From: Pseudomonadales bacterium
GTDB lineage: Bacteria; Pseudomonadota; Gammaproteobacteria; Pseudomonadales; Azotimanducaceae
Direction: 5' to 3'
NCBI GenBank assembly: GCA_019634925.1
Contig: JAHCAL010000003.1
Location: 62,001-126,000 of the forward strand
DNA: 64,000 nucleotides
The translations under genes were made by a program, and so were the position numbers. This document shows, piece after piece, positions 35,211-45,286 of the stretch. The notes beneath the pieces were generated by a model that ran no database searches, had not been told where the DNA came from, and saw nothing but the letters and a program-made list of their open reading frames with translations. Numbering within the stretch: the stretch's first letter is position 1; each line of letters opens with the position of its first letter.

Positions 35211-36129
35211 AGGGTGACAGCGCGGCAGCGCTGCGGCGCAGCCGGATCGGTGGCGGTACATCCGGACGGTCGAGCAGCCCAAGCGTCACCATGTTGGTCC
35301 AGGAGCGGTCGCGGTTCCTGACCTGCTCCGCGAGCACGAGGTCGCCATTGGTGTCGAATGCCGGGTAGTTCGGGAAGTTGGTGGCGAGCACGGTCAGCGC
35401 GTCGTTTGCGGCGTCCTCCATGCCGAGGCGCCAGTTGGCCTCGATCAGGACCGCCAGCGCGTCCGGCACCGCGTCGGCGCGGGAGTAGTTCTCGACGATG
35501 TAGCGCGCCCGGTTGGCGGCCGCGATGTATGCGCCGCGCTCCATGTAGAAGTTGGCGATGTTGAGCTCCGAGCGGGCAAGTACGTTGCGCAGATACAGCA
35601 TGCGCTGGCGGGCGTCCGCCGCATAGGCGCTGCCGGGGAAACGCGCCAGCAGCGTCGCGAAGTCGGCGTACGCCTCGTGATTGGAAGTCATGTCCCGGCG
35701 CGACACGTCGGTGGTCACCAGCCGGTCGAAGATGCCCCGATTGCGGTCGTACGCCGCGAGGCCCTTCAGGTAATAGGCATAGTCGACGTTGGCGTGCTGC
35801 GGATGCAGGCGGATGAACCGGTCGGCGGCGCTGCGCGCGGCATCCGGGCTGAAGCTCATATAGTGGGCATAGATGATCTCGAGCTGCGCCTGTTCTGCGT
35901 AGCGTCCGAACGGGAATCGGGCCTCGAGGCGCTCGAGCTCGGTGATCGCCTGGCGGTAGTTGCCCGAGCGCAGGCTGCGCTGCGCGTTGCGGTAGAGGAG
36001 CTGTTCGGTCGCGTTGAGATCGGCTTCCGGGTCGTCAGCATCGTCGCCTTTCTTGCTCCACGGCAGCAGTGCGCACCCGGCATTGAGCAGCAATGCGACG
36101 AGCGCCGCGAGCCAGAGAGGATGCTTCAT
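35209..36129 (-). CDS. bamD: Outer membrane protein assembly factor BamD
   Basis: This 306-residue lipoprotein has lipobox LNAGC at about residue 19. TPR repeats cover the rest (YRNAQRSLRSGNYRQAITELERLEARFPFGRYAEQAQLEIIYAHY...). BamD links BamA to BamCE and recognises the beta-signal of outer-membrane proteins. It is longer than E. coli BamD (245), with an extended C-terminal tail. Divergence from rluD is conserved in gammaproteobacteria; an AT-rich 45-base gap separates the two starts. Confidence 0.96.
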   Translation of the reverse strand: MKHPLWLAALVALLLNAGCALLPWSKKGDDADDPEADLNATEQLLYRNAQRSLRSGNYRQAITELERLEARFPFGRYAEQAQLEIIYAHYMSFSPDAARSAADRFIRLHPQHANVDYAYYLKGLAAYDRNRGIFDRLVTTDVSRRDMTSNHEAYADFATLLARFPGSAYAADARQRMLYLRNVLARSELNIANFYMERGAYIAAANRARYIVENYSRADAVPDALAVLIEANWRLGMEDAANDALTVLATNFPNYPAFDTNGDLVLAEQVRNRDRSWTNMVTLGLLDRPDVPPPIRLRRSAAALSP

Positions 36130-36174
36130 GTCGTTCCGGATGCTTTGTCGATAAAATTGCGGCTAATTTAACGG

Positions 36175-37224
36175 TTGGGCCCCAAGTTGCAACCCGAGCC
36201 TCCAGAGTTGTCCGGCAACGCCGAGTCGGTGGTGCGCGCCGGCCGCGTACCGCGCGAGCTGGCCGGCGAGCGGGTCGATCGTGCCGCGGCGGTGCTGTTC
36301 GACGAATTCTCGCGCGTGATGCTCGGCCGCTGGATCGAGGATGGTTCGCTCACCTGTGACGGCCGGCGGGTGCGGCCGCGCGACCGCGTCCGCGGCGGGG
36401 AGGAGCTGCGCCTCGATGCATGGCTTCTGCCGCGCGAGGACTGGCGGTCGGCACAGCCGGTCGGCTTCACCGTGGTATACGAGGACCCGGACCTGCTGGT
36501 GATCGACAAGCCGGCCGGCGTCGTCGTCCATCCGGGTGCCGGCAATCCGGACGGTACACTGGTCAACGGCCTGCTCGCACACCGCCCCGGGCTCGCCCGG
36601 CTGCCTCGCGCCGGCATCGTGCATCGGCTGGACAAGGACACCAGCGGCCTGCTCCTGGTCGCCGCCACGCCCGAAGCCCGCACCCGGCTGGTCGGGCTGC
36701 TCGCGGCGCGGCAGATCACCCGCCGGTACCTCGCGGTCGTGGAAGGGTGCCTCGCGGTCGATCGCACGATCGACCAGCCGGTCGGTCGGGACCCCACCGT
36801 GCGCACGCGCCAGTGCGTGCGTGCGGACGGTCGGCCGGCCCGTACCCACGTCCACGTCCGCGCGCGGTTCCGGGCGCACACGCTGATCGAAGCGACGCTC
36901 GACACCGGGCGGACCCATCAGATCCGGGTACACCTTGCGCATCTCGGACACCCGCTGGTCGGCGATGCACGCTACGGCGCGCGCGGGCGCCTGCCGCCGG
37001 GCGCAGATCCGGGACTCATCGAGGCGCTGCAGGGCTTCCGGCGCCAGGCACTGCATGCCTGGCAGCTCGCCTTCGCGCACCCGATCACGGGTGCGCCGCT
37101 CGCATTCGAAGCACCATTGCCCGCGGACCTCTCGGCCCTGGTGGACGCGCTCGCGCGGGATGCCGACGCGTCTCGAGTTGAGCCCGGTCGCGCGAGACCC
37201 CGGCCGGGGGCGCGGCGGACGTGA
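36175..37224 (+). CDS. rluD: 23S rRNA pseudouridine synthase RluD
   Basis: The protein has about 349 residues. An N-terminal S4 domain (GERVDRAAAVLFDEFSR) precedes the RluA-family catalytic domain with HRLDKDTSGLLLVA (catalytic Asp), VVHPGAGNPDGTLVNGLL and TGRTHQIRVHLAHLGHPLVGD. It modifies U1911/1915/1917 of helix 69. A TTG at 36175 is the likely start; no ATG is near. The C-terminus is extended with Arg/Pro-rich residues. It overlaps pgeF (GTGA). Confidence 0.95.
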   Translation: MGPKLQPEPPELSGNAESVVRAGRVPRELAGERVDRAAAVLFDEFSRVMLGRWIEDGSLTCDGRRVRPRDRVRGGEELRLDAWLLPREDWRSAQPVGFTVVYEDPDLLVIDKPAGVVVHPGAGNPDGTLVNGLLAHRPGLARLPRAGIVHRLDKDTSGLLLVAATPEARTRLVGLLAARQITRRYLAVVEGCLAVDRTIDQPVGRDPTVRTRQCVRADGRPARTHVHVRARFRAHTLIEATLDTGRTHQIRVHLAHLGHPLVGDARYGARGRLPPGADPGLIEALQGFRRQALHAWQLAFAHPITGAPLAFEAPLPADLSALVDALARDADASRVEPGRARPRPGARRT

Positions 37225-37991
37225 GCATCGGCCTCGTCCTGCCGGTCGGCTGGCATCCCGGATCGTGCCGGGTCGTGGCGACGACCCGGCATGGCGGCGT
37301 CAGCCGGGCGCCGTTCGCCGCACTCAATCTCGGCGACCACGTGGGCGACGATGCCGCGGCGGTCGCGGAGAACCGACGCCGGCTCGCCGCGGCCATCGGC
37401 TGCGCGCGTATTCAGTGGCTGCGGCAGGTGCATGGCCGGACCTGCATCCGGGCGACGGCGGCGACCCTCGGGACGGTCCCGGAAGCGGATGCCGCCTGGA
37501 CGGACGAAGCGGACCTCGCGCTCGCGGTGCTGACCGCCGACTGCGTGCCGGTCGTACTGACCGCCCCGCGCGCCGGGATTGTCGCGGTCGCGCATGCGGG
37601 TTGGCGCGGTCTGGTCGGTGGCGTACTGGAAACGCTGGTCGCGGCGCTGCCGGTTGCGCCGGCGGCGCTGGAAGCCTGGCTCGGCCCTGCGATCGGACCC
37701 GCGGATTACCAGGTCGACACACCACTCGCCGCGGCGATCGCGCGGCTCGACGGGGGGGAGGCGCTGGCGCGCCGGGTGCTTGCAGCGGACCGCGTGCCCG
37801 GGCATTTCCGCCTGGATCTCTACGAGTTGGCCACGGCGCTGCTCGAACGTATCGGGGTCGGGGTGATCGCGTCGGAACGGTTCAGCACCTGGGCCGATCC
37901 GCGCTTCTATTCACACCGTCGTGTTGCCCGCGCCGGCGGCCAGACCGGGCGGTTCGCCACGCTGGCCTGGCGGCCATTGCCCTCAGCCTGA
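37221..37991 (+). CDS. pgeF: Peptidoglycan editing factor PgeF (YfiH, multicopper-oxidase-like)
   Basis: The protein has 256 residues. It has the YfiH/DUF152 signatures LRQVHG, ADCVPVVL, AHAGWRGLVGGVLE and LGPAIGP, giving the His-Cys-His zinc site. PgeF clears mis-incorporated L-Ser from peptidoglycan precursors; the old laccase label is doubtful. The GTG start overlaps the rluD stop. The stop codon lies in a 13-bp tandem repeat shared with the convergent gene. Confidence 0.94.
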   Translation: MSIGLVLPVGWHPGSCRVVATTRHGGVSRAPFAALNLGDHVGDDAAAVAENRRRLAAAIGCARIQWLRQVHGRTCIRATAATLGTVPEADAAWTDEADLALAVLTADCVPVVLTAPRAGIVAVAHAGWRGLVGGVLETLVAALPVAPAALEAWLGPAIGPADYQVDTPLAAAIARLDGGEALARRVLAADRVPGHFRLDLYELATALLERIGVGVIASERFSTWADPRFYSHRRVARAGGQTGRFATLAWRPLPSA

Positions 37992-38024
37992 ACCCTCAGC
38001 CTGAGCCTTCAGCCTGAGCCTTCG
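37980..38024. repeat. 13-bp tandem repeat carrying stops on both strands
   Basis: Three units of CCYTCAGCCTGAR (37980, 37993, 38006) and a partial fourth. TGA occurs on the plus strand and TCA (TGA in reverse) on the minus strand in each unit. The pgeF stop is in unit 1 and the DUF4124 gene stop in unit 3. Confidence 0.9.
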
Positions 38025-38518
38025 TTGCAGTTCTCGACCACGCCGCGCTGCGCCTCGGCGATGCGCGTCTGGCGCTCGTCCTCGTCCATCATGCGCTCGC
38101 TGCCGCTGTCGTCGCGCACCCGGATGCGGCCGCGCTCGGACAGGCGCGCCAGCACCCCGCGGGCGCGTTCGCAGTTGGCGGCGCGGACGTTGGCGAGTTC
38201 GGTCTGCCGAGCCGTCTCGGCGGCGCGCAGCGCGTCGAGTGCGTCCTGCTGAGCGGGGCTCAGGTCCGCGTTCTGCTCCACGTTCTGCAGGGGTGCAGGT
38301 GCGGCTCCGGGTGCGGCCGGATCGGTCGGGGTGGCCGGTTGGTCGGTCGCGCGACGCGTCCCGGCTGTGCCGGTGACGACCCGTTCCGAGGGAATCCCGA
38401 GGGGCTTCTGCTGGGTGTAGTTGACGACACCGTTGGCGTCGACCCAGCGATAGATCTCCGCACCCATGAGCGCGGGCATGCAGCAGAGGATTAAGGCGAT
38501 CTTGGCGAAATGGCGCAT
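38009..38518 (-). CDS. DUF4124 domain-containing exported protein
   Basis: The protein has 169 residues. A signal peptide (ALILCCMPALMGA) is followed by the DUF4124 motif EIYRWVDANGVVNYTQQKP. A Pro/Ala-rich linker and a charged helical C-terminus with two cysteines (ANCERARG, ENCNEGSG) complete it. It is periplasmic, and its function is unknown. It converges on pgeF within the 13-bp repeat. Confidence 0.88.
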   Translation of the reverse strand: MRHFAKIALILCCMPALMGAEIYRWVDANGVVNYTQQKPLGIPSERVVTGTAGTRRATDQPATPTDPAAPGAAPAPLQNVEQNADLSPAQQDALDALRAAETARQTELANVRAANCERARGVLARLSERGRIRVRDDSGSERMMDEDERQTRIAEAQRGVVENCNEGSG

Positions 38519-38596
38519 GCGCGTGGTCGTCCCCGATTACCAGAGCGATCGTAAGGCCGCCGTCGGCGGGTTTTCGTTACCTGGGTCGCAGTTTCG

Positions 38597-38627
38597 TTGA
38601 CATGCCGCAGGCGAACCCCAAAAATAC
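38597..38627 (+). promoter_or_regulatory. Putative ilvB promoter
   Basis: A perfect TTGACA at 38597-38602 is followed 17 bases later by AAAAAT (38620-38625). About 120 bases separate it from the ilvB ATG. I see no leader peptide rich in Ile/Leu/Val codons. Confidence 0.5.
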
Positions 38628-38744
38628 GCGGCCTTCCCGCAGTAGCCCGTGGAAATGGCCGCCGAAATCAAGCAGTTAGGGCGGCCACGTGATTTCGATC
38701 GGGCGACGGGCCGGCATTTTCGACGCACCGACAGGGCTCATCAC

Positions 38745-40511
38745 ATGGCTGAGGCATTATCCGGCGGGGACATGTTGATCCGCGCGCTCCAGGATGCCGG
38801 GGTGGAGTATATCTTCGGCTATCCCGGTGGTGCAGCCCTGCACATCTACGACGCGATCTTCCGGCAGCAGAAAGTGGAGCACATCCTCGTGCGCCACGAA
38901 CAGGCCGCGACCCACATGGCCGACGGTTATGCGCGTGCCACCGGCAAGCCGGGCGTGGTCCTCGTCACTTCCGGTCCCGGTGCGACCAACGCCATCACGG
39001 GAATCGCGACCGCGTTCATGGATTCCATTCCGATGGTCGTCATCTCCGGGCAGGTGCCGACCAGTCTCATCGGCACCGACGCGTTCCAGGAAACCGACAT
39101 GGTCGGCGTCTGTCGCCCGGTCGTAAAGCACAGCTTCATGGTACGCAACTGCGCCGAGATTCCGACGGTCGTGCGCAAGGCATTCCACATCGCGACCACC
39201 GGGCGGCCCGGGCCGGTCGTGATCGACGTGCCGAAGGATACGACCGATCCGGGCATCACGGCGCCATACCATTTTCCCGAGTCGGTCAGCCTGCGTTCCT
39301 ACAACCCGGCGACGCGCGGCAACGGCCGGCAGATCCGCAAGGCCGCGGAAGTGCTGCTCGGCGCCAAACGACCGGTGATCTATGCCGGCGGTGGCGTGGT
39401 GCTCGGCGACGCATCGGCGCAGCTCACCCGCCTCGCGCGCGCGCTCGGCTACCCCGTCACCAACACGTTGATGGGGCTCGGCGCCTTCCCGGGTAACGAC
39501 GATCAGTTCCTCGGCATGCTCGGCATGCATGGCACGTTCGAGGCCAACATGGCCATGCACCACGCGGACGTGATCCTCGCGGTCGGCGCGCGGTTCGACG
39601 ACCGGGTGACCAACGATCCGCGCAAGTTCTGCCCGGACGCGACCATCATCCACATCGACGTCGATCCGGCATCCATTTCGAAGATCATCCAGGCACACGT
39701 GCCGATCGTCGGGGACGTGGCGCTGGTGCTCGATGAGCTCGAGACGCAGGTGGCATCCGAACAGGCCCGCCGGCCGGACTGTCCCGACCGCGAGGCGCTG
39801 GCGCTCTGGTGGGAGCAGATCCGGGGCTGGCGCCGCGACCACGGCCTCGATCACCACCTGCCGGCGGAACCAGGCAAGCCGATCCTGCCGCAGCTCGCGA
39901 TCCAGATGCTTTACAAGGTGACCAACGGCGAAGCGTTCGTCACGAGCGACGTGGGCCAGCACCAGATGTTCGCCGCGCAGTACTACCGGTTCCACGCGCC
40001 GCGCCGCTGGATCAACTCCGGCGGGCTCGGGACCATGGGCTTCGGGCTGCCGGCCGCCATGGGCGTGCAGTTCGGCCACCCGGACGCCGTGGTTGCGTGC
40101 GTGACCGGCGAGGGCAGCTTCATGATGAACATGCAGGAGCTTTCGACCTGCCTGCAGTACGGCCTGCCGATCAAGATCATCAACCTGAACAACCAGGCGC
40201 TCGGCATGGTGAAGCAATGGCAGGACATGCAGTACGGCGGGCGCCATTCGCAGAGCACCTACAGCGACTCGCTGCCCGACTTCAAGACGCTGATCGAGGC
40301 ATTCGGTCACGTCGGCATCAAGGTCGAACGCGCGGAAGATCTCGAGCCCGCGCTGCGCGAGGCATTCAGCGAACGCTACCGGCGCAAGCTCGTCTTCGTG
40401 GACGTCTGGGTGGATCCGAACGAACACGTCTACCCCATGGCGGTGCGCGGCGGCTCGATGCGCGACATGATCCTGTCGAAGACGCCGGCTGGTCTCGAGG
40501 ACAACTACTGA
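38745..40511 (+). CDS. ilvB: Acetolactate synthase large (catalytic) subunit
   Basis: The protein has 588 residues. The three ThDP-enzyme domains are visible: the N-terminal PYR domain with [13 protein letters not shown] and catalytic Glu in VRHEQAA; the FAD-binding middle domain; and the PP domain with TGEGSF...[12 protein letters not shown]. It condenses pyruvate into acetolactate or acetohydroxybutyrate for Val/Leu/Ile. The ATG at 38745 is chosen because homology starts there ([22 protein letters not shown]). It overlaps ilvH by one base. Confidence 0.97.
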   Translation: MAEALSGGDMLIRALQDAGVEYIFGYPGGAALHIYDAIFRQQKVEHILVRHEQAATHMADGYARATGKPGVVLVTSGPGATNAITGIATAFMDSIPMVVISGQVPTSLIGTDAFQETDMVGVCRPVVKHSFMVRNCAEIPTVVRKAFHIATTGRPGPVVIDVPKDTTDPGITAPYHFPESVSLRSYNPATRGNGRQIRKAAEVLLGAKRPVIYAGGGVVLGDASAQLTRLARALGYPVTNTLMGLGAFPGNDDQFLGMLGMHGTFEANMAMHHADVILAVGARFDDRVTNDPRKFCPDATIIHIDVDPASISKIIQAHVPIVGDVALVLDELETQVASEQARRPDCPDREALALWWEQIRGWRRDHGLDHHLPAEPGKPILPQLAIQMLYKVTNGEAFVTSDVGQHQMFAAQYYRFHAPRRWINSGGLGTMGFGLPAAMGVQFGHPDAVVACVTGEGSFMMNMQELSTCLQYGLPIKIINLNNQALGMVKQWQDMQYGGRHSQSTYSDSLPDFKTLIEAFGHVGIKVERAEDLEPALREAFSERYRRKLVFVDVWVDPNEHVYPMAVRGGSMRDMILSKTPAGLEDNY

Positions 40512-41002
40512 TGCGCCACATCATCGCCGTGCTGCTGGAGAACGAGGCCGGGGCGCTGTCACGCGTGGTGGGGCTCTTCTCGCAGCGCAACTACAACATC
40601 GACAGCCTGACCGTCGCGCCGACCGAGGACCCGACGCTCTCGCGCCTGACCCTCGTGACCACCGGCGACGACAGCAAGATCGAACAGATCATCAAACACC
40701 TCTACAAGGTGATCGAGGTGGTCAAGGTGGTCGACCTGTCGGAAAGCGATCACGTCGAGCGTGAACTCATGCTCATCAAGCTGCGCGCCGAGGGCCCGAC
40801 CCGCGACGAGGTGAAGCGTTCGGTGGACATCTTCCGCGGCCAGATCATCGACGTCACCGCGACCACTTACACGGTCCAGCTCTCCGGCCCGAGCGAAAAG
40901 CTGGATGCGTTCATCCGCGCGATCGGCAAGACCACGATCCTGGAGGTGGTGCGCTCGGGTGTATCCGGAATCAGCCGCGGCGAGAAGGTACTGAGCCTCT
41001 GA
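40511..41002 (+). CDS. ilvH: Acetolactate synthase small regulatory subunit
   Basis: The protein has 163 residues. An N-terminal ACT domain ([33 protein letters not shown]) carries valine feedback inhibition, and a C-terminal domain (GQIIDVTATTYTVQLSG) follows. It activates IlvB. TGATG overlap gives tight coupling. Length and sequence match IlvH rather than the short IlvN. Confidence 0.97.
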   Translation: MRHIIAVLLENEAGALSRVVGLFSQRNYNIDSLTVAPTEDPTLSRLTLVTTGDDSKIEQIIKHLYKVIEVVKVVDLSESDHVERELMLIKLRAEGPTRDEVKRSVDIFRGQIIDVTATTYTVQLSGPSEKLDAFIRAIGKTTILEVVRSGVSGISRGEKVLSL

Positions 41003-42109
<1,107 letters not shown>

Positions 42110-42192
42110 AACCGGGCGCCCGTGCCTGACCCGTCCGTTTCCGCACAGGCGGCGCGGGCGGGAGCCGGCGGGTCGGCAGGCGGGACCATACG

Positions 42193-43032
42193 ATGAGCGA
42201 TCACGGCGACCAGTTCGAAGACGAGCGTTTCGAGAACGGACCCGGTGGGGCCGCGGGCGAACGAATGCATGACGGCCGGACGCGTCGGCGCGGCATCTAC
42301 CTGGTGCCCAACCTGATCACGACCGGCGCGCTGTTCGCCGGCTTCTACGCGATCGTGGCCGGCATGAACGGCCACTTCATCGCCGCGGGCATCGCGATCT
42401 ACGCCGCGATGGTGCTCGATACGCTGGACGGTCGTGTGGCCCGCTGGACCCGGACCGAGAGCCGGTTCGGTGCCGAGTACGACAGCCTGTCCGACATGGT
42501 TGCGTTCGGCGTCGCGCCGGCGCTGGTGGTGTTCTCGTTCAGTCTCGATACGCTGGGCAAGTTCGGCTGGTTCTGCACCTTCGTGTACATGGCCTGCGCG
42601 GCGCTGCGGCTCGCGCGCTTCAATACCCAGAGCGACCTGGGCTCGTTCACCGGGCTCGCGAGTCCGTCCGCGGCGGCGATCGTAGCCAGCGCCGTCTGGG
42701 TCTGGAGCGAGTCCCTCGGCGCCGCGTCGCCTTCGCTCGCGGGGGCGGTGTTCCTCGGCCTGGTCACGGCCGGGGTCGGGCTGCTCATGGTGTCGAGCTT
42801 CCGCTATTACTCACCCAAGGCGCTCAATGTCAAAGGCCGCGTCCCGTTCATCACCCTGGTGGTCGTGGCGCTCGGGTTCGCCGTGATGCTCGCCGACCCG
42901 CCGCGGGCTTTCCTGGTGCTGTTCAGCCTGTACGCGCTGTCGGGACCGGCGACCTGGCTGTGGCGGCGCTGGCGCGGCGAGCCGGAAGCGGACGATCTCG
43001 ACGACCTCGACGAAGGCGGTGCGCCGCTGTGA
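42193..43032 (+). CDS. pssA: CDP-diacylglycerol-serine O-phosphatidyltransferase (membrane type)
   Basis: The protein has 279 residues with about eight hydrophobic helices. The CDP-alcohol phosphotransferase motif DTLDGRVARWTRTESRFGAEYDSLSD has all the required Asp and Gly residues. It makes phosphatidylserine, the precursor of phosphatidylethanolamine. It is the Bacillus/Pseudomonas-like integral membrane form, not the PLD-like E. coli enzyme. Its position after ilvBHC is typical of pseudomonads and relatives. It overlaps phhB. Confidence 0.95.
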   Translation: MSDHGDQFEDERFENGPGGAAGERMHDGRTRRRGIYLVPNLITTGALFAGFYAIVAGMNGHFIAAGIAIYAAMVLDTLDGRVARWTRTESRFGAEYDSLSDMVAFGVAPALVVFSFSLDTLGKFGWFCTFVYMACAALRLARFNTQSDLGSFTGLASPSAAAIVASAVWVWSESLGAASPSLAGAVFLGLVTAGVGLLMVSSFRYYSPKALNVKGRVPFITLVVVALGFAVMLADPPRAFLVLFSLYALSGPATWLWRRWRGEPEADDLDDLDEGGAPL

Positions 43033-43400
43033 GCGATCTCGCCCGACAGGTCTGCGAACCCTGCCGCGCCGATTCGCCGCGCGTCGAGCCGGCGGAATGT
43101 ACGCGGCTGCTCGCCGAACTACCCGGGTGGGTGATCGAGCACGAAGGGAACGTTCCGGTGCTGCAGAAGACCTTTCGGTGCCGTGATTTCCGGGCCGCGC
43201 TCGAGATCGCGAACCGCATCGGCGACCTTGCCGACGCCGAGGACCACCATCCGCGGCTGGTGGTCGAATGGGGGCGGGTGGCCGTGGCCTGGTGGACCCA
43301 CGCGATCGGCGGGCTGCACCGGAACGATTTCATCATGGCGGCGCGTACCGAAGCGCTCGCCGAAGCGCTCGCCGAAGCGCTCACCCAGCCGCTCACCTAG
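43029..43400 (+). CDS. phhB: Pterin-4a-carbinolamine dehydratase
   Basis: The protein has 123 residues. The catalytic pattern EDHHPRLVVEW...WWTHAIGGLHRNDFIMA is intact. It recycles pterin cofactor after phenylalanine hydroxylase and may have a regulatory role. The GTG start overlaps the pssA stop. The last 17 residues are a four-fold EALA-type repeat that appears to have been added by tandem duplication. Confidence 0.92.
   Translation: MSDLARQVCEPCRADSPRVEPAECTRLLAELPGWVIEHEGNVPVLQKTFRCRDFRAALEIANRIGDLADAEDHHPRLVVEWGRVAVAWWTHAIGGLHRNDFIMAARTEALAEALAEALTQPLT
43350..43397 (+). repeat. Four 12-bp in-frame repeats at the 3' end of phhB
   Basis: GAAGCGCTCGCC occurs twice, then GAAGCGCTCACC and CAGCCGCTCACC, directly followed by the TAG stop. 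Confidence 0.88.
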
Positions 43401-43415
43401 GCGCCGGGCGGCGCT

Positions 43416-44474
43416 TCAGCCGTCCCGACGTCGCGCGCTGGCCGCGGCGAGATCCGCGAGGCAGCTGACGCTGTCTTCCCAGCCGATGCAGGCGTCGGTG
43501 ATGCTCTGCCCGTAGGTCATCTGGTCCCGTGGACCGACCTTCTGGCTGCCTTCGACCAGGTTGCTTTCCACCATCACGCCGAAGATGCGCTGCTCGCCCT
43601 GGGCGACCTGGCGACAGATGTCGGCACAGACGTCGAGCTGGCGCCGGTGCTGTTTTTCGCTGTTCGCATGGCTCATGTCGACCATCAGGCGCGCCGGCAG
43701 CCCGGCCATCTCGAGCAGGTCACCGGCGCGATGGACGGACGCGCTGTCGAAGTTGGTCCTGCCGCCACCGCCGCGCAGGATCAGGTGGCAGTCCTCGTTC
43801 CCCGAGGTCGAGAAGATCGCCGAGTGACCGCGCTTGGTGACCGACAGGAAGATGTGCGGATTGGACGCGGACTTGATGGCGTCGACCGCCACCTGGATGG
43901 AGCCGTCGGTGCTGTTCTTGAAACCGACTGGGCAGGACAGTCCGGACGCCAGCTGGCGGTGCACCTGGCTTTCCGTGGTGCGTGCGCCGATCGCGCCCCA
44001 GCTGACCAGGTCACCGAGGTACTGGGGCGTGATCGGATCCAGGTACTCGGTGCCGGTGCCGAGACCGCGATCGGCGATGTCCCGCAGCAGGCCGCGCGCG
44101 ATCCGCAGGCCCGTGTTGACGTCGAACGAGTTGTCGAGATGCGGATCGTTGATGAGGCCCTTCCAGCCGACCGTCGTGCGCGGCTTTTCGAAGTACACGC
44201 GCATGATCACGAGCAGGTCATCGTCGTATGGCGCGGCGGCCGCCTGCAGGCGGCCCGCATAGTCGAGCGCGGCGGCCGGGTCGTGGATCGAGCAGGGCCC
44301 GATCACCACCAGCAGGCGCGGGTCGCGACCGTGCAGGATGTCGCTGATCACCTTGCGGGTGGTGAAGATGGTCCGCGAAGCGGTGTCGGTCAGCGGAATC
44401 TCGTCGATCAGGGCCTCGGGCGCCACGACCTCTTCCATGCCGGTGATGCGGATGTCGTCCGTGAGGTATTTCAT
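43416..44474 (-). CDS. 3-deoxy-7-phosphoheptulonate synthase, class I (DAHP synthase)
   Basis: The protein has 352 residues. Class I-alpha signatures include VVIGPCSIHDP, PRTTVGWKGLINDP, GTEYLDP...VSWGAIGARTTESQVHR, GFKNSTDG and MVDMSHANSEK (metal ligands). It condenses PEP and erythrose 4-phosphate at the entry to the shikimate pathway. I cannot tell which amino acid inhibits it, so no aroF/G/H name is given. It is convergent with phhB. Confidence 0.95.
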   Translation of the reverse strand: MKYLTDDIRITGMEEVVAPEALIDEIPLTDTASRTIFTTRKVISDILHGRDPRLLVVIGPCSIHDPAAALDYAGRLQAAAAPYDDDLLVIMRVYFEKPRTTVGWKGLINDPHLDNSFDVNTGLRIARGLLRDIADRGLGTGTEYLDPITPQYLGDLVSWGAIGARTTESQVHRQLASGLSCPVGFKNSTDGSIQVAVDAIKSASNPHIFLSVTKRGHSAIFSTSGNEDCHLILRGGGGRTNFDSASVHRAGDLLEMAGLPARLMVDMSHANSEKQHRRQLDVCADICRQVAQGEQRIFGVMVESNLVEGSQKVGPRDQMTYGQSITDACIGWEDSVSCLADLAAASARRRDG

Positions 44475-44572
44475 GGCTCGCGCCCCTGTCGCTGGATACG
44501 GATCCCGGGTCGGATCTCGAGTCGGCGTTTATACGTGTACAATCCGGTTTTTTCCACTCGTCGGACCCTGCG

Positions 44573-45286
44573 TTGCCGACCCGACTCAGCGAATCCGTAC
44601 GCCGGCAGATCCTCGCAGACATCGGCATCGACGTCTGGCGGCTGCGCACGGGCCGGCCGGCGGAACCTGCCGCCGCGCCACCGGGCGTCCGGGAAACGGC
44701 GGCGCGACCGAGCGCTGTCCGTGCGCGATCGGCAGCGCCGGCAACCGCGCAACGACCTGCCGCCGCTTCGGTGCCCGTGCAACCCTCATCCGTACCGCCG
44801 GCGGCTGCGTCGCCGGGCGTGAGCCGCGCGCGCCGGCCGGGCGCCGAGCCCGCACCCTTCGCGGTCGTCTCGCTCTCCGTGCCGGGCGTCACGCTGCTCC
44901 TGGAGGGTCGCCCGGGCCCGCGCGCGGCGCGCATCGCGCGCGATCTGTTCGGTGCCGCCGGTGCGCGCTGGGATGCGGAGCCGGCGTACCGCGAGTTCGA
45001 CTGGCCGCCCGCGCCGGGGCTGCCCGTCGTGACCGGGCCCGACGCCGCGCGCCGTGCGCTCGGCGCCTTCGTCGAAAAGGAGCTCGCGGACCACCAGCCG
45101 CGGCTCCTGCTGGTGGCGGAGTCCCTCGCTGCGCGACTCGACACGACCCCGGCAGGCATCCGGCGCGTGCTGCTGCCGGATCTCGACCGGCTCGCCGTGG
45201 ATGCGCAGGCGAAGCGCAAGGTCTGGTCGGCGCTCGCCCAGTGGTTGCGGGACAGCGGGGCGGCGGACGGGCGCGCCGGACGATGA
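44573..45286 (+). CDS. Possible DNA polymerase III psi subunit (HolD-like)
   Basis: The protein has 237 residues, with a TTG start. The N-terminal helix RRQILADIGIDVWRLR resembles the HolD start (QLGITQWSLR in E. coli). An Ala/Pro-rich linker (about 25-85) and a C-terminal domain ending KRKVWSALAQWLRD follow. In many gammaproteobacteria holD lies directly before rimI, as here (ATGA overlap). Psi bridges the clamp loader and SSB. The protein is longer than E. coli HolD (137), and similarity is limited to the ends, so the call rests heavily on context. Confidence 0.5.
   Translation: MPTRLSESVRRQILADIGIDVWRLRTGRPAEPAAAPPGVRETAARPSAVRARSAAPATAQRPAAASVPVQPSSVPPAAASPGVSRARRPGAEPAPFAVVSLSVPGVTLLLEGRPGPRAARIARDLFGAAGARWDAEPAYREFDWPPAPGLPVVTGPDAARRALGAFVEKELADHQPRLLLVAESLAARLDTTPAGIRRVLLPDLDRLAVDAQAKRKVWSALAQWLRDSGAADGRAGR

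Noticed and set aside
38552..38572. CCGCC-GTC-GGCGG followed by GTTTT as a terminator
   Set aside because: It faces right, where no gene ends, and lies upstream of the ilvB promoter; it may be a chance hairpin.
38649..38744. 32-codon extension of IlvB
   Set aside because: Homology with acetolactate synthases begins just after the ATG at 38745, and the extra residues are not family-like.
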